A DNA stretch of 33,371 nt from JAYSFC01 sp041913505 (GCA_041913505.1 JAYSFC010000029.1:1-33371); one strand, 5' to 3'. Counted from the stretch's first letter, positions 1 through 7,950 are shown. The notes: generated from the sequence alone by a model not told the origin. A program made the numbers and translations.

Positions 1-54
1 ACCTGCACCTGCACCTGCACCTGCACCTGCACCTGCACCTGCACCTGCACCTGC
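1..54 (+). repeat. Hexanucleotide tandem repeat (ACCTGC)x9
   Basis: Nine perfect head-to-tail copies of ACCTGC fill the first 54 bases, and the array probably continues upstream of the window. In the reading frame of the partial gene it encodes Pro-Ala dipeptides. Because the unit is six bases, gain or loss of copies would change the tail length without breaking the frame. Confidence 0.97.
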
Positions 55-217
55 CGTGGCGGCACCAGCATCCAGTGCAGCCGCAGCGCCCGCGCCAGCA
101 GCGTCACCGACCAACCCGGGTGCGCCCGTTGCCACGTTTGGAGGACGGGCCACGTTTGGCGGGACGAAGCCACCAGTGCCACCTACTCCCCCCTCTACCG
201 GAGGAAAGAAGCCATGA
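2..217 (+). CDS. C-terminal tail of upstream secretion-operon protein (partial, Pro/Ala-rich)
   Basis: An open frame runs in from the left edge and stops with TGA at 215-217, overlapping the next start codon as ATGA. The visible 71 residues are low complexity: a run of Pro-Ala dipeptides, then Ala/Ser/Pro-rich sequence, then a short stretch with two copies of ATFGG and a Pro/Gly/Lys end. No domain is visible because the 5' part lies outside the window. The tight coupling to a GspM-like gene suggests that it is the inner-membrane GspL/PilN-like partner of the same secretion system, but this is inferred from position only. The tail is probably a disordered periplasmic or cytoplasmic extension. 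Confidence 0.6.
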   Translation, partial: PAPAPAPAPAPAPAPAPAVAAPASSAAAAPAPAASPTNPGAPVATFGGRATFGGTKPPVPPTPPSTGGKKP

Positions 218-777
218 ACCGCGTTGCTCTTCGCCAGGGGCTTATCCTGGCCGGGTCGCTCGTGCTCTGCCTGTTGCCCATCGCAGGGGTGGTGGGGTAT
301 GTGGCGCACAAGCACCAGTGGGCCCAAGGGCGTTTGGCGGAGCTGGAGCCCCGCTACGCGCGACTGGTTGGACTAGAAGCGCAAAAAACCGATATCGACG
401 CAGCATTGCAGCGTGCCAATGCCATGCGCACGCAATATATCTACTCTGCCGACACCGACGCCAACCAGACCGGCAACATGGCGCAGCAGCGGGTCCGCGA
501 TATTTTCAGCACGGCGGGCTTGCAGATCGTAAGCAGCCAGGTGTTGCCGGCCAAAGAGGAGAAAGGGTTTGACCGCATTCCCCTCAGTGTCCGGACCGAA
601 GGGGAGTGGCTTGCAATCCAAAGTGCGCTGGCGGTGTTGAGCAGCCAGACGCCCGTGATCGTGATCAACGAACTGGACATACAACTGCCGGGAGGGCTGG
701 CGAATGTGGTGAATACCAGGGTGGCCCCTCGCCTGGCAGCGACGTTCAGCCTGAGTGTGCTGCGGGAGCGCTCATGA
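214..777 (+). CDS. gspM: Type II secretion protein M, subtype-b-like (GspM)
   Basis: This 187-residue protein has a short cytoplasmic N-terminus, one transmembrane segment (about residues 9-31) and a periplasmic part that begins with a helical, coiled-coil-prone stretch (about 36-70) and continues into a small alpha/beta domain. That layout fits the PilO/GspM class, in particular the subtype-b GspM found in atypical betaproteobacterial type II systems. Such proteins pair with GspL in the inner-membrane platform that drives pseudopilus assembly. Its ATG overlaps the upstream stop (ATGA), and its own stop overlaps the next start (ATGA), so it is translationally coupled within the operon. A PilO-type annotation is the main alternative. 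Confidence 0.72.
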   Translation: MNRVALRQGLILAGSLVLCLLPIAGVVGYVAHKHQWAQGRLAELEPRYARLVGLEAQKTDIDAALQRANAMRTQYIYSADTDANQTGNMAQQRVRDIFSTAGLQIVSSQVLPAKEEKGFDRIPLSVRTEGEWLAIQSALAVLSSQTPVIVINELDIQLPGGLANVVNTRVAPRLAATFSLSVLRERS

Positions 778-1424
778 TCGTGAAGCGGTATATGTTGCAC
801 CTGCTCCTTGCGCTCAATGTGGTGCTGGCACTGGGTTTGGTCGCGATGTGGGTGCGCCGGGATGGCACGCTGCGCAATACCCACTGGGTGGCGCCTGCAC
901 CACGCGTTACGGATTTCGCGGGCATGTTGCCTGCGTTGCCAGGGGTGGCGCATGCAGATATCAGCCAGTTTGTGGCCATGCTGGACAGGCCGCTGTTCAC
1001 CCCTACGCGCCGTCCGCCACCGCCGCCTCCTCCGCCGAAGCCTGAAGCGCCGGTGGACAACCTGAGTACGGCGATGATCTCTGGCCTGTATTCAGGGAAT
1101 GGTATCGGCGGGGTCATCATCAATATAGCTGGCAAACACCGAAGGGTTCAACTGAACCAATCGGTGGAAGGCTGGACATTGAAATCCATCCAGGGCCGTA
1201 GTGTTACCTTTGCCCGGGGCGATGAGAACCGGGTGCTGCAGCTGCCGAAGGCGGCCTTGACGGTATACACGGGGCTACCTCCGGGCGGTGGTGCAGGGCC
1301 GTCTGCCGCCGTCCCTCGTGTGCCCACGCCGGCCGCTCCGTCTCCGATGAGCGGCGGCCCCCAGGGTGGTGAGGCGAAAATCCCGGCGCCAGCGCCGCGG
1401 GCGGTTTTTGGTGGACGCGGCTGA
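774..1424 (+). CDS. GspC/GspN-like type II secretion protein
   Basis: The start is the ATG at 774, which overlaps the previous stop (ATGA) and gives 216 residues. A single membrane anchor (about residues 5-27) is followed by a linker with eight consecutive prolines after RR (about 79-88). A compact beta-rich region (about 92-160, with ISGLYSGNG and RRVQLNQSVEGW) resembles the homology region of GspC, the inner-membrane protein that contacts the N0 domain of the secretin. There is no PDZ domain; the C-terminus is a Pro/Gly/Ala-rich tail ending AVFGGRG. Its position directly before gspD supports a role in bridging the inner-membrane platform and the outer-membrane pore. Databases label such proteins GspC or GspN inconsistently. 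Confidence 0.7.
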   Translation: MIVKRYMLHLLLALNVVLALGLVAMWVRRDGTLRNTHWVAPAPRVTDFAGMLPALPGVAHADISQFVAMLDRPLFTPTRRPPPPPPPPKPEAPVDNLSTAMISGLYSGNGIGGVIINIAGKHRRVQLNQSVEGWTLKSIQGRSVTFARGDENRVLQLPKAALTVYTGLPPGGGAGPSAAVPRVPTPAAPSPMSGGPQGGEAKIPAPAPRAVFGGRG

Positions 1425-1464
1425 GACGACGGCCCTCCTTCCTTCTGTTGATTGGCATTTAGTC

Positions 1465-3906
1465 ATGATCTTTTCTCGATTCGCTCTGACCTCTGTGGCG
1501 CTGGCTGTTTGTCATGTGGCAGTAGCCCAGGTCACTCAGGCTGCGCCCGCGGCGCCAGCAGCACCTAGCACCAACATCGTTACGGAGTCTTCGGGCGCCG
1601 TGGCGCCGGCTTCCGGAAAGACGGCTTCGTCCGCTCCCGCAACGGGCAAGGCAGGCACGTCGGATCCTGTGCCTACCAATACCGAGCCCAGGTTGTTGCG
1701 TGGGGATGACCGCGTCGTCGCTTCCCCCAAGGCGGTTCCTCCTATCGAAGGGGCTCCTGTGTCTTTCAATTTTGAAGAGGCGCCGGTGGCTGAGGTGGTA
1801 CGCACCATTCTGGGGGACATTCTCAAAGCCGACTACGTGCTGCATCCTCCCCTGAGTGGAACCGTGACCTTGGCCACCCGGGCCCCCATCCCGCCGGACC
1901 AGGCGGTGTTCCTGTTGGAAAGTGCCTTGCAGGCCAACGGTCTAGCACTGCTGAGGGACGCCCGGGGCTCGTACCACGTTGGGCGGCCCGATGCGCTCAA
2001 GGGCATCGGTGGTGCGGTCCGCCAGGCGGGGAATGGCCCGTTGCCGCCAGGGTATGGCGCCATCGTCGTGCCGCTGCAGTACATTGGCGCGGGGGAGATG
2101 GCAGCCATCTTGAAGCCAATGGTGCAGCCAGATGCCATCGTTCGCGTGGATACGGTGCGCAATCTACTGGTGCTCGCAGGAACCAGAACCCAGGCCGAAG
2201 GGTGGATGGACCTTATCAATATGTTCGACGTCAACCTGCTCAAGGGCATGTCCGTCGGTGTCTTTCCGCTCAAGTACGCCAGCATCAAGGAAGTCGAGGC
2301 GGCTTTGCGCCTGGTAGGCGGCGGTGGCGCGGCTGCCCAGGGGGGCTCCCCGGCGGCAACCTCGGCAGTGGTCTCTGCAGCTACTCCCTCAAGCGCGGGC
2401 GCTGCTTCCGGGGGAGCGTCTTCCGCTGCTGCAACAGCGGTGCTGGGTGAGGGGAATCCCTTGTTCGGGGCGCTGCGCATCATGCCGATCGAGCGTCTCA
2501 ACAGCATCCTGGTGGTTACTCCCCGGGCGGCCTACCTGGAAGAGGCTCGGCGCTGGATCGAGAAGCTTGATCAGCCCAGCGAGAACGGTGCCGAACCGCA
2601 GCTATACATCTACCAAGTGCAAAACGGCAACGCACGCCACCTCGCGTCGGTGCTCAACGGCATCTTCGGCGGCACGCAAACAACGGGTACGCCGGTGGCG
2701 AACAGTGGTGTGGCGCCAGGCTTACTCGGGTCCACTGGCGCATCAGGCGGCGGCTACCCGGTAGGCGGTGGTGTACTAGGGTTGTTTGGTAATAGCGGCA
2801 CTACCGGAACGGTGAGTTCGGGCTTGGGCGTTCGCGCGGGCGGTTTCTCTGGCGGTTTCGCGGGAGCGAGCACGCTGGGGCGTACGACGGCGCAGCAAGG
2901 CGCCACGGCGGCGGGGCAGCAGATCGTAGGCACCACCATCGGCTCCATCCGTGTCATGGCCGACGAACTCAACAACTCGGTGCTTGTGTGGGGAACTAGG
3001 GCCGAATACGCCAAGATCGAGGCGACGCTCAAGCGCCTGGATCTACCCCCTACTCAGGTGCTGATCGAGGCTAGCATCGTGGAAGTGACCCTGAATGACG
3101 ACCTGAAGTACGGCTTGCAGTGGGCCTTCAATGACAGTCGTACCACCACGGGCTACACGGGGTCGGGCATGTTGAGTTCCAACACCTCCACTGCGGGCGC
3201 CTTTGCGTCGGCGCTGGGGGGGTTCTCTTACACGCTGCGCAATACGGCGGGCAACGTGCGCGCTATCCTGAACGCGCTATCGGCCAAGACGTCGGTCAAG
3301 GTGGTGGCCAGCCCCTCCCTGATGGTGCTGGACAACCATATGGCATCCATCGCAGTGGGCACGCAGACGCCCATCCAGTCGGGCACCACCTCTAATCTCG
3401 AGGGCACGGTGACGACCACCAATATTCAGTACAAGGACACGGGCGTCAACCTCATGGTTACGCCCTCCGTCAACTCTGGCAACATCGTGACCATGCAGGT
3501 TGACCAGTCCGTCACCGATGTGGGGGCTGCAGACGACGTCACCAAGCAGCGGGCCTTCCTGCAGCGCCAGCTATCGAGCAAGGTAGCCGTGCGCTCTGGC
3601 GAGTCGATCGTGATGGGCGGCCTGATCCAGGAGCGCGGCAGCACGTCGAAGTCCGGCGTGCCGCTGCTGCACACCTTGCCGGTGGTGGGGAACCTTTTTG
3701 GCTCCACCACCGTCGATGGAGCGCGCACGGAGCTGATTGTCGTGATCACACCGCGGGTGGTCCGCTCCGATGTGGATATCCGCGAAGTCAGCGAAGACTT
3801 GCGTGACCGCATGAAGGGGCTTCTGCGCGTGGAAGCGCTGGAACGCGGCTCTAAGCAGCAGGAGCCATCCGTGTCTCCGCCGCTGCAGCCGGCTTCGCCA
3901 CGCTGA
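1465..3906 (+). CDS. gspD: Type II secretion system secretin GspD
   Basis: I chose the ATG at 1465 because it begins a clean signal peptide (MIFSRFALTSVALAVCHVAVA), although the open frame extends 33 codons further upstream. The mature 813-residue protein has an N0-type domain (about 99-170), secretin N repeats (about 200-285, 379-405 and 495-525), an Ala/Ser-rich insert (about 285-335), a long Gly/Ser-rich insert (about 405-475) and the secretin barrel domain (about 530-770). The barrel carries the family hallmarks VLIEASIVEV, VVASPSLMVLDN, VPLLHTLPVVGNLF and ELIVVITPRVV. Secretins form the multimeric outer-membrane channel for folded exoproteins. The size is within the usual range, slightly long because of the inserts. 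Confidence 0.95.
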   Translation: MIFSRFALTSVALAVCHVAVAQVTQAAPAAPAAPSTNIVTESSGAVAPASGKTASSAPATGKAGTSDPVPTNTEPRLLRGDDRVVASPKAVPPIEGAPVSFNFEEAPVAEVVRTILGDILKADYVLHPPLSGTVTLATRAPIPPDQAVFLLESALQANGLALLRDARGSYHVGRPDALKGIGGAVRQAGNGPLPPGYGAIVVPLQYIGAGEMAAILKPMVQPDAIVRVDTVRNLLVLAGTRTQAEGWMDLINMFDVNLLKGMSVGVFPLKYASIKEVEAALRLVGGGGAAAQGGSPAATSAVVSAATPSSAGAASGGASSAAATAVLGEGNPLFGALRIMPIERLNSILVVTPRAAYLEEARRWIEKLDQPSENGAEPQLYIYQVQNGNARHLASVLNGIFGGTQTTGTPVANSGVAPGLLGSTGASGGGYPVGGGVLGLFGNSGTTGTVSSGLGVRAGGFSGGFAGASTLGRTTAQQGATAAGQQIVGTTIGSIRVMADELNNSVLVWGTRAEYAKIEATLKRLDLPPTQVLIEASIVEVTLNDDLKYGLQWAFNDSRTTTGYTGSGMLSSNTSTAGAFASALGGFSYTLRNTAGNVRAILNALSAKTSVKVVASPSLMVLDNHMASIAVGTQTPIQSGTTSNLEGTVTTTNIQYKDTGVNLMVTPSVNSGNIVTMQVDQSVTDVGAADDVTKQRAFLQRQLSSKVAVRSGESIVMGGLIQERGSTSKSGVPLLHTLPVVGNLFGSTTVDGARTELIVVITPRVVRSDVDIREVSEDLRDRMKGLLRVEALERGSKQQEPSVSPPLQPASPR

Positions 3907-3933
3907 TTGTTGTTTTGTACAAACCAAAGTATT

Positions 3934-3939
3934 AAGGAG
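3934..3939 (+). promoter_or_regulatory. Ribosome binding site of the lipoprotein gene
   Basis: AAGGAG lies 10 bases before the ATG at 3950 and fixes that start over the upstream in-frame alternatives. Confidence 0.75.
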
Positions 3940-3949
3940 TTGCTTCACC

Positions 3950-4369
3950 ATGTTTTTCCAAACTACCCGCTACCGCATCGGCGCGACCATCATGGCATTG
4001 AGCGCGCTGACGCTTGCTGGGTGTGCCGCCTTTACGCCTGCCAGCCCGGAGCAAACGGTGGAGAAGCGCGCCACGGAATACTGGCAGGCGCGCATGGCCG
4101 GCAAATATGAAAAGGCCTACGAACTCTCCACCCCCGCATACCGCAAGTTGCGCACGCTGGAGCAGTTCCGCCAGCAGTTTGGCGGGGGGGTCAGCGTGGC
4201 TAGTGCAGAGGTGGTGAGCGTGGCGTGCGAGGAACAAAAGTGCACCGCACGCATGAAAATTGGCGCCAAACCTGCGCTCGTAGGGGTGAAGCTGGGTACG
4301 ATACCCATGTATCTGGACGAGATTTGGCTGTTGGAGGATGGCCAGTGGTGGCATTACCAAGAATCTTGA
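3950..4369 (+). CDS. Small predicted lipoprotein, function unknown
   Basis: The 139-residue product has a signal peptide ending in the lipobox LAGC (Cys at about residue 25), so it should be lipidated in the periplasm. The mature part starts with a helical stretch (EQTVEKRATEYWQARMAGKYEKAYEL) resembling NTF2/DUF4878-type lipoproteins, where a Tyr/Trp-rich helix precedes a small beta sheet ending in LEDGQWWHY. Two cysteines (in ACEEQKC) could form a disulfide. It follows gspD by about 40 bases and has its own strong ribosome binding site. A pilotin-like or accessory role for the secretin is conceivable from position, but nothing in the sequence proves it. Confidence 0.75.
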   Translation: MFFQTTRYRIGATIMALSALTLAGCAAFTPASPEQTVEKRATEYWQARMAGKYEKAYELSTPAYRKLRTLEQFRQQFGGGVSVASAEVVSVACEEQKCTARMKIGAKPALVGVKLGTIPMYLDEIWLLEDGQWWHYQES

Positions 4370-4479
4370 GATGCTTGGCCTGATGCGCCGCAGTTCCTTT
4401 GGCAAGCCCTGTGGTGCGAGTTCTCGTTGCGGTGTTGCATTTCTTCAACAAAGCAGTTTTTTACCCACTTCGCGCTGTG

Positions 4480-4506
4480 TTTGCTCCCGATACGCTGTGC
4501 TACCAT
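4480..4506 (+). promoter_or_regulatory. Possible promoter of the surface-protein gene
   Basis: TTTGCT (4480-4485) and an extended -10-like TGC-TACCAT (4498-4506) are separated by 15 bases, about 55 bases before the likely ribosome binding site. The match is only moderate. The 197-base gap 4370-4566 shows no convincing gene and is less GC-rich than its surroundings, which fits a dedicated promoter region. Confidence 0.25.
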
Positions 4507-4566
4507 CCACCAGCGTAATCAATCGTGGTAGTTGCGCTTACCAACTTTTTAACTGGAGTTTTTAGT

Positions 4567-6060
4567 ATGAAAAAGAATGTTCTGGCCCTGAGCATCGCTG
4601 CCATGATTGGTGGCCTGGGCTTCGCCGGTTCTGCTTCCGCTGCACTGTCGGTGGCTGAGAGCGGTTCGGGTCACATGCTGCTGGTGCCCTACTACACCGC
4701 CCAGAACGGCAACATGACCGTTTTCCACGTGGTCAACACCGATACAAACGGTAAGGCCGTCAAGGTGCGCTTCCGCGGTGCTTCCAACTCCGACGATGTG
4801 CTGGACTTCCAGGTGTTTATGTCGCCTGGCGACGTGTGGACTGCTGCTGTGACCCAAGGTTCCGATGGTGTCGCCAATTTGGTGACCGCTGACGGTACCT
4901 GCACGCTGCCTGCAATCGCCAAGAATACCCCGGTGCCGTTCGTGCAAGATCGCCTGCCCTCCACGATGTCGGCTGCCGATAAGGCCAATAACACCCGCGA
5001 AGGCTATGTTGAGATTTTCAACATGGCTGATATCAAGACTCAAGATCCCACGGCTTCCGGCTATGGCCGCACGCTGTACGGCGCGATCAAGCACGTGAAC
5101 GGTGTTGCACCTTGCACGGATTCGGTCCTGCAAGGTACGCTGAACAAGGTCGCTGGCACTAACGATCCTGATCTGGCTTCGCCCACCAATGGACTGACTG
5201 GCTCGTGGTACATCATCAATGTGCCGCAAACCACGACCTTCTCCGGTGCCGCGACCGCTATCAAGTCTAGCACCCCTCTGGTGGCGACGAATCCTGCTGG
5301 TGCGCAAAACGTGTTCTCGCCCCAGAGCACGGGATCTGCAGCCCTGACGACGGCTGATCCGCTGTTCAAGTCTGGCATCATCACCGCCCAGCAGTATGAC
5401 GTGCCAGATCTGTCCACTGTGTATGACACGGCATACACTAGCGCTGATCTTCAGGCCACGGATCTGACGACTGCTCTGGCACATACTGCAGTGGTTAACC
5501 AGTACGCTACGGATGCTGGTATCACCGCCAAGACGGACTGGGTGTTCTCTATGCCTACCCGCCGTTACAGCATTGCTGCCAACTATGCAGCGGCTGTGAG
5601 CACCACGAAGGTTGGTACGACGAAGACGACGGCGCCTGCAGTTGCTGCTGACAGCTATCGCGTGATCAACGGTGATGTGGTTTCTTACTTCCAAACTGCC
5701 ACGAACACCACGGTGAACTCTGCTGGTCAGATCTGCGTGAGCTCCATCGGCGCTACCTTCTTCGACCGTGAAGAGACGTTCAAGACCTCGGGTGCTGTGT
5801 TCTCGCCGGGTACCGTGACCAAGACGCCTCTGTGCGGTGAAGTCAGTGTGCTGAGCTTTGCAGATGCTGGCGCTTCCGTTCTGGGTGCTTCCGTGGCACG
5901 TTCGAACGTGACGGGTGCTTACACGAACGGTTGGGGTCGCATCGACTTCTCGGCTGGAGTGCCCATGCTGGGTGCAGCCTTCATCAAGGTGTCGAACCCC
6001 AACGCCAGCGCAGGCGTGTCGGGTAACTACGGCATCACGTGGCCCCACGCTTACAAGTAA
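4567..6060 (+). CDS. Abundant exported surface or secreted protein (S-layer-like candidate), unrecognised family
   Basis: The start at 4567 is set by GGAG nine bases upstream and by a classic signal peptide (MKKNVLALSIAAMIGGLGF, cleavage near GSASA|ALS). The mature part, about 470 residues, is rich in Ala, Thr, Ser, Val and Asn, has four cysteines (two possible disulfides) and no membrane segments or known enzyme motifs. The N-terminal region (HMLLVPYYTAQNGNMTVF, then AVKVRFRGASNSDDVLDF) resembles beta-sandwich surface proteins of other Proteobacteria. Codon use differs from the neighbours: GCT and GGT are frequent, and TTA, CTA and TCA are absent throughout. Together with the strong terminator this suggests very high expression. 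A type II secretion substrate is a reasonable guess from the neighbours; a porin is less likely because there is no C-terminal aromatic signature. Confidence 0.85.
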   Translation: MKKNVLALSIAAMIGGLGFAGSASAALSVAESGSGHMLLVPYYTAQNGNMTVFHVVNTDTNGKAVKVRFRGASNSDDVLDFQVFMSPGDVWTAAVTQGSDGVANLVTADGTCTLPAIAKNTPVPFVQDRLPSTMSAADKANNTREGYVEIFNMADIKTQDPTASGYGRTLYGAIKHVNGVAPCTDSVLQGTLNKVAGTNDPDLASPTNGLTGSWYIINVPQTTTFSGAATAIKSSTPLVATNPAGAQNVFSPQSTGSAALTTADPLFKSGIITAQQYDVPDLSTVYDTAYTSADLQATDLTTALAHTAVVNQYATDAGITAKTDWVFSMPTRRYSIAANYAAAVSTTKVGTTKTTAPAVAADSYRVINGDVVSYFQTATNTTVNSAGQICVSSIGATFFDREETFKTSGAVFSPGTVTKTPLCGEVSVLSFADAGASVLGASVARSNVTGAYTNGWGRIDFSAGVPMLGAAFIKVSNPNASAGVSGNYGITWPHAYK

Positions 6061-6071
6061 GCACGGCACTT

Positions 6072-6087
6072 TTCACGCAAGCGTGAA
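6072..6087 (+). other. Short hairpin after the surface-protein gene
   Basis: TTCACGC and GCGTGAA form a seven-base palindromic arm pair around AA, twelve bases after the stop and just before the terminator. It may protect the mRNA 3' end or help termination; the two-base loop makes it imperfect as drawn. Confidence 0.4.
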
Positions 6088-6090
6088 CCA

Positions 6091-6120
6091 AAAAGGCGGG
6101 GGTAACCCCGCCTTTTTTAT
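6091..6120 (+). terminator. Strong rho-independent terminator
   Basis: AAAAGGCGGGG and CCCCGCCTTTT pair around GTAA and are followed by a T-rich run. The A-tract on the left makes it potentially bidirectional. It isolates the surface-protein transcript from the prolyl isomerase gene. Confidence 0.92.
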
Positions 6121-6151
6121 TTTTAAACCTGAGTGACAAGTGGTAATTGCA

Positions 6152-7054
6152 ATGCGTTTTTCTCGATCTTCTCGTGTGCTTCGTGGGGCTCTTGCCCTAA
6201 TCTGGGCGGCGGGCGCTGCGGCCCATTCGGCTTGGGCAGCAGATGCAGTGCTCATTCAGGGGCCGCAAGTCACCATCACGGCCGAGGATGTCAAGGCCGA
6301 TGCTCAACGCATGCCGGAGGAAATGCGCTCCAGCGTGCTCAAGCGCCCACAGACCGTGCAGCAGATCAGCAGCAACCTCTATGTGCGCCGCGTGATGGCC
6401 GATGAGGCGCACAAGCTGCGGCTCGACCAAGCGTCCGATGTTCAGGCCGCCCTACGGATCGCTCGCGACAAGGTGCTGTCCGATGCGTACCTGCAACACC
6501 TGGACAAGATCCATGCAGTGAGCGACGAGGCTGCATTGGCGCAGGCACGCGCGACGTACCAGGCCAAGCCTGAGCGCTTCAAGGTGGACGAGCAAGTGCA
6601 CATCCGCCACATCCTGATCGAGGGTAAGGATGAGAAGGCCCAGGCCAAGGCGCAGGAGCTGCTCAGCGCTCTGCGTTCGGGCGCGGACTTTGCCGAACTG
6701 GCCAAGCAGAACTCCATCGACAAGGGTACGGCCGATAGGGGCGGCGACCTGGGTTTCTTCACGCGCGGGCGCATGGTGCCCGAGTTCGAATCGGCAGCGT
6801 TTGCCATGAAGAAGGCGGGCGATGTCAGCGACATTGTTGCCACACAATTTGGTCTGCATATTCTTCAACTGCAAGAGCGCCGCCCTGCGGGCGTACAGCC
6901 CTTTGAGGAGGTGCGCGACGTCCTGGTGCAGGAGATTCGCGGGAAAACTACCCAGGATGCTCGTGCGGCTGAGGCGCAGAAGATAGTCGAGCAGGCGAAG
7001 CCGCAAGCAGCTGCGATTGAGGCGTTCTCGAACAGCTATCCTTCAGCTAAGTAA
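6152..7054 (+). CDS. Periplasmic parvulin-type peptidyl-prolyl cis-trans isomerase
   Basis: The ATG at 6152 gives 300 residues; a GTG four codons upstream is an alternative. A signal peptide (about 1-29, ending HSAWA|AD) is followed by a helical SurA/PrsA-like N-terminal region and a parvulin domain at about 149-243, recognised by VHIRHILIEG, DFAELAKQNS, GGDLGFFTRGRMVPEFE and TQFGLHILQL. A helical C-terminal tail follows. Such proteins catalyse prolyl isomerisation and act as chaperones for exported proteins in the periplasm. It lies between the abundant exported protein and the glycan exporter, so it may be a dedicated foldase for the former; members called EpsD also occur in exopolysaccharide clusters. 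Hairpins on both sides suggest that it is transcribed alone. Confidence 0.9.
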   Translation: MRFSRSSRVLRGALALIWAAGAAAHSAWAADAVLIQGPQVTITAEDVKADAQRMPEEMRSSVLKRPQTVQQISSNLYVRRVMADEAHKLRLDQASDVQAALRIARDKVLSDAYLQHLDKIHAVSDEAALAQARATYQAKPERFKVDEQVHIRHILIEGKDEKAQAKAQELLSALRSGADFAELAKQNSIDKGTADRGGDLGFFTRGRMVPEFESAAFAMKKAGDVSDIVATQFGLHILQLQERRPAGVQPFEEVRDVLVQEIRGKTTQDARAAEAQKIVEQAKPQAAAIEAFSNSYPSAK

Positions 7055-7073
7055 TTCTCGCAGAGCCGATGGT

Positions 7074-7103
7074 AGGCCGCCTTCAGGCGGCCTGTTGTCT
7101 TCC
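7074..7103 (+). terminator. Hairpin terminator after the prolyl isomerase gene
   Basis: AGGCCGCC pairs with GGCGGCCT around TTCA and is followed by the T-rich GTTGTCTT. It starts 20 bases after the isomerase stop. Its presence also argues against the far-upstream start of the permease open frame (7069), which would run through the hairpin. Confidence 0.65.
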
Positions 7104-7149
7104 ACTGGCGGAAAGACTTTCCTCCGATTGCACGAAGCGACTACCGCAC

Positions 7150-7950
7150 ATGATGACGGTTGCGAATGAGCTGCGTTCCGTATGGAGCGCGCGGTCCTTG
7201 GTGTGGGTGCTGACCCGCCGAGAGGTGGCGGCCCGTCATGCGGGTACTGCGGTGGGGGTGCTTTGGCCCTATCTGCAGCCCTTGCTGACAGTGGCGGCGT
7301 ATTACCTCGTATTCGATGTAGTGTTTTCCATGCGGTTGGGGGCCGGCGCGCCCACACGCGCGGTAGGAACCTTTTTGATCGTGGGCGCTTTGCCGTGGAT
7401 GGCGTTCTGCGATGCGGTACAGCGCGGCATGAGCAGCTTGATCGATGCCGGTGGGCTGTTGCACAAGAATCCGCTGCCCCCCGTATTGTTTGCGGTTCGT
7501 GCGGTGCTGGCCAGTGCGGTTGTTTACGGCCCGCTGTTGGCGCTGGTGGCGCTGGCCTACGCGCCGCTGCACCAGTTCCGTTTAGGTATGTGGGCATTTC
7601 TGCCCCTGCTGGTCTTGCAGTTGCTGCTGTGCGTTCTGCTGGGCTATCTACTGGCAATCCTGGCCGCCGCTCTGCGAGATACGGTGCAGATCGTGGGTTT
7701 CTCGCTGTCGGTTGGTATCTATCTCACGCCCATCTTGTTTCCGCTCAGTATGTTCCCTGAGGCATGGCGCTGGGTGCTGTGGCTCAACCCCATGACGGCA
7801 TTGGTTCTGGGCTACCAGCAGGTGTTGTTGCAAGGCGCTTGGCCGCCTCTGAGCGTGTGGTGGGCGGGGCTTTTATGGCTATCGGTAATCGTGCTGGCTC
7901 TGAACGTGGTGGTGGCGCGCAGCCGTGATCAGTTGGTGGACTGGTTATGA
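7150..7950 (+). CDS. ABC-2 type polysaccharide export permease (Wzm/KpsM-like)
   Basis: The frame is open from 7069, but the ATG at 7150 (or 7153) is the likely start because it precedes the conserved amphipathic N-terminus (LVWVLTRREVAARHAGTAVG) and lies beyond the upstream terminator; no good ribosome binding site is visible. The product (266 residues) has about six hydrophobic segments and the ABC-2 pattern of O-antigen and capsule exporters, including LGVLWPYLQPL-type residues early on, GLLHKNPLPP in the middle and YLTPILFPLSMFPE before the last helices. It would form the inner-membrane channel for a lipid-linked glycan. It overlaps the ATPase gene by four bases (ATGA), as is usual for such two-gene exporters. 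Confidence 0.92.
   Translation: MMTVANELRSVWSARSLVWVLTRREVAARHAGTAVGVLWPYLQPLLTVAAYYLVFDVVFSMRLGAGAPTRAVGTFLIVGALPWMAFCDAVQRGMSSLIDAGGLLHKNPLPPVLFAVRAVLASAVVYGPLLALVALAYAPLHQFRLGMWAFLPLLVLQLLLCVLLGYLLAILAAALRDTVQIVGFSLSVGIYLTPILFPLSMFPEAWRWVLWLNPMTALVLGYQQVLLQGAWPPLSVWWAGLLWLSVIVLALNVVVARSRDQLVDWL

Noticed and set aside
4549..6069. Open frame of about 500 codons antisense to the surface-protein gene
   Set aside because: It is explained by the absence of TTA, CTA and TCA codons in the real gene, and its product is a low-quality His/Arg/Ser-rich sequence.
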